DNA of 16,409 nucleotides from Acidobacteriota bacterium. GTDB taxonomy: Bacteria; Acidobacteriota; Vicinamibacteria; Vicinamibacterales; JAKQTR01. The notes under the pieces are model-generated. The model ran no database searches, was not told where the DNA came from, and saw nothing but the letters and a program-made list of their open reading frames with translations. The DNA lies in assembly GCA_026393735.1 (NCBI GenBank), contig JAPKZP010000560.1:1-16409 (forward strand), written 5' to 3'. Shown in pieces: positions 14,658 to 16,409 of the stretch. Position 1 is the stretch's first letter. The number at the start of each line of letters is the position of its first letter. A program made the position numbers and the translations under genes.

Positions 14658-16409
14658 ATGATCAACACCCTCCTCGCCAAGATCTTCGGTACGCAGAACA
14701 CCCGTACGCTCAGCCGCTCGATGCACCTGGTGGCGGAAATCGGTGCCCGCGAGGCAGCCCTTCGGGAACTCACCGAAGACGAATTGCGCGCGCATACCGC
14801 ACGCTTCAAGGAACGAGTCTCCCAGGGCGCCGCGCTTGACGACCTGCTGGTGGACGCGTTTGCGGTGGTCCGTGAGGCCGGCCGCCGCACCCTCAACATG
14901 CGGCATTTCGATGTCCAGCTTATCGGCGGCTGGGCGCTCCACAACGGCTACATCGCCGAGATGAAGACGGGCGAAGGCAAGACGCTGGTCGCCACCCTCG
15001 CGGCCTATCTGAACGCTCTGTCAGGCAATGGCGTTCATGTGGTCACCGTCAACGACTACCTGGCCCGCCGCGACTCCGAGTGGATGGGCCGGATCTTCCG
15101 GTTCCTCGGGATGAGCGTCGGCGTGATCCAGCACGAACTCAACGACCAGGAACGCCAGCGCGCCTATGCGTGCGACATCACCTACGGCACGAACAACGAG
15201 TTCGGCTTCGACTACCTCCGCGACAACATGAAGTTCGATCTGGCCAACTACGTCCAGCGCGGACACAACTTCGCGATCGTGGACGAAGTGGACAGCATCC
15301 TGATCGACGAGGAGCGGACGCCGCTCATCATCTCAGGCCCGGCCGACGAGTCGACCGACATGTACTACGAGGTCGACCGGATCATTCCGAAGCTGGCCCC
15401 GGGCGAGGTCACCCGGGGCGACACGAAGGCCGAAGACCGCGAGCGGCTCGAAGCGACGGGCGACTACCTTGTCGACGAGAAGCACAAGACCGTGACGCTC
15501 ACCGAGAGCGGCATGGCGAAGGCCGAGAAGCTGATGGCGCACCGCATGAACCCGGGCGGGCTGTACGACCCGGCCAACATGCCGCTGCTCCACCACGTGA
15601 ACCAGGCCCTGCGGGCCCACACCCTGTTCCGCCTCGACGTCGACTACATGATCAAGGACGGCGAGGTCGTCATCGTCGACGAGTTCACCGGCCGGCTCAT
15701 GCCCGGGCGACGCTGGAGCGACGGGTTGCACCAGGCGGTCGAGGCGAAGGAAAAGGTGAAGATCGAGCGCGAGAACCAGACGCTCGCGACCATCACCTTC
15801 CAGAACTACTTCCGCAAGTACGCCAAGCTCTCGGGCATGACCGGAACGGCGGAGACCGAGGCCGAGGAGTTCTTCAAGATCTACAAGCTGGAAGTCCTCG
15901 TGGTGCCGCCCAACCGCGTGCTGCGCCGGCAGGAGCTCCCGGACGCGATCTACCGCACGGTCCGCGAGAAGTACGACGCCATCGTCTCGGACATCGACGA
16001 ACAGCAGAAGCTGCAGCGGCCTGCGCTGGTCGGCACGGTGTCCATCGAGAAGTCCGAGAAGCTCTCCGGCATGCTGCGCAAGCGCGGCATCAAGCACGTC
16101 GTGCTGAATGCGAAGTACCACGCGCAGGAAGCGGAGATCGTGGCGCAGGCCGGACGGCTGGGCAACGTGACGATTGCCACGAACATGGCGGGCCGGGGCA
16201 CGGACATCCTCCTGGGTGGCAACGCCGAGTTCATGGCGCGGCAGAAGTGTCTGGCCGACGAACTGGCGGAGCGCCTGCCGAAGGGCGAAGAGAAGTTCAT
16301 CGACGATGACGAATACGTCTACTTTCATCATCTCGACGCGTTCTACCGTGTGCGCCGGCCCGACTGGGATCGGATCTCCGCGCACTTCAGAGCCCAGTGC
16401 GAGGCCGAG
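14658..16409 (+). CDS. secA: Preprotein translocase ATPase SecA (3' end beyond the window)
   Basis: The first 584 codons of secA are present; the frame is open to the last base. SecA drives post-translational export of preproteins through SecYEG. The DEAD-type motor is intact: 'EMKTGEGKT' with Lys108 and 'VDEVDSILIDEERTPLIISG' with Asp209, positions equal to those of E. coli SecA, which supports the chosen ATG even though no Shine-Dalgarno sequence precedes it. Further motifs are 'YGTNNEFGFDYLRDNM', the preprotein cross-linking region, 'VGTVSIEKSE' and 'NVTIATNMAGRGTDILLGGN'. Shortly after that motif, around residues 530-575, lies a charged stretch ('FIDDDEYVYFHHLDAFYRVRRP') in NBD2, where many non-proteobacterial SecAs carry a variable insertion. 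The C-terminal zinc-binding tail lies off the window. Confidence 0.97.
   Translation, partial: MINTLLAKIFGTQNTRTLSRSMHLVAEIGAREAALRELTEDELRAHTARFKERVSQGAALDDLLVDAFAVVREAGRRTLNMRHFDVQLIGGWALHNGYIAEMKTGEGKTLVATLAAYLNALSGNGVHVVTVNDYLARRDSEWMGRIFRFLGMSVGVIQHELNDQERQRAYACDITYGTNNEFGFDYLRDNMKFDLANYVQRGHNFAIVDEVDSILIDEERTPLIISGPADESTDMYYEVDRIIPKLAPGEVTRGDTKAEDRERLEATGDYLVDEKHKTVTLTESGMAKAEKLMAHRMNPGGLYDPANMPLLHHVNQALRAHTLFRLDVDYMIKDGEVVIVDEFTGRLMPGRRWSDGLHQAVEAKEKVKIERENQTLATITFQNYFRKYAKLSGMTGTAETEAEEFFKIYKLEVLVVPPNRVLRRQELPDAIYRTVREKYDAIVSDIDEQQKLQRPALVGTVSIEKSEKLSGMLRKRGIKHVVLNAKYHAQEAEIVAQAGRLGNVTIATNMAGRGTDILLGGNAEFMARQKCLADELAERLPKGEEKFIDDDEYVYFHHLDAFYRVRRPDWDRISAHFRAQCEAE

Noticed and set aside
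15080..16309. 409-codon plus-strand frame inside secA
   Set aside because: It is the +1-type shadow of secA; the secA frame carries all family motifs and is open to the window end.
15333..16385. 350-codon minus-strand frame opposite secA
   Set aside because: It is antisense to conserved SecA motor motifs and has typical shadow composition.

Overview
The window is a GC-rich, gene-dense stretch of a Gram-negative chromosome. Lipobox signal peptides, an outer-membrane secretin, a periplasmic lytic transglycosylase and SecA show the cell has two membranes. The composition, the gene order gspF-gspE-pilM-pilN-pilO-(pilP/gspC-like)-gspD-gspG and the style of the GspG-like pseudopilin (C-terminal 'VPVDPMT...NVFDVYSKS' region) remind me most of Acidobacteriota, perhaps the Vicinamibacteria. 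That placement is inference from memory, not a database result.

Left half (5-8824, minus strand): one compact operon for a type II secretion / type IV pilus-like machine. Transcribed right to left it encodes the inner-membrane platform protein (GspF/PilC), the assembly ATPase (GspE/PilB), the actin-like PilM, the bitopic proteins PilN and PilO, a short PilP/GspC-like connector, a large lipoprotein secretin and a GspG-like pseudopilin. Several genes overlap by 4-11 bases. A perfect TATAAT with an extended TGn element lies upstream of gspF, and the operon probably continues past the left edge. The platform is PilMNO-type rather than GspL/M-type, and the secretin is a multidomain fusion: lipobox, TPR-like repeats, secretin, a Pro/Ala linker of about 136 residues, and a cohesin-like domain. 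This is the most unusual object in the window.

Middle (8906-10048): a 17-bp perfect inverted repeat, probably a terminator, separates the operon from an uncharacterised lipoprotein gene on the minus strand. A roughly 200-bp divergent control region with two back-to-back promoter-like elements and GC palindromes lies between that gene and the rightward genes.

Right half (10049-16409, plus strand): an MltD-like lytic transglycosylase with two LysM domains, a ComM/YifB-type AAA+ protein, a membrane-anchored M23 (LytM) peptidase and the first 584 codons of secA, which runs off the right edge. Together the window holds protein export (SecA), export across the outer membrane or pilus assembly (GspD-G/PilMNO), two peptidoglycan hydrolases and a DNA-processing helicase associated with transformation in other bacteria. 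I see no tRNA, rRNA, insertion sequence, CRISPR array or sign of recent gene transfer.
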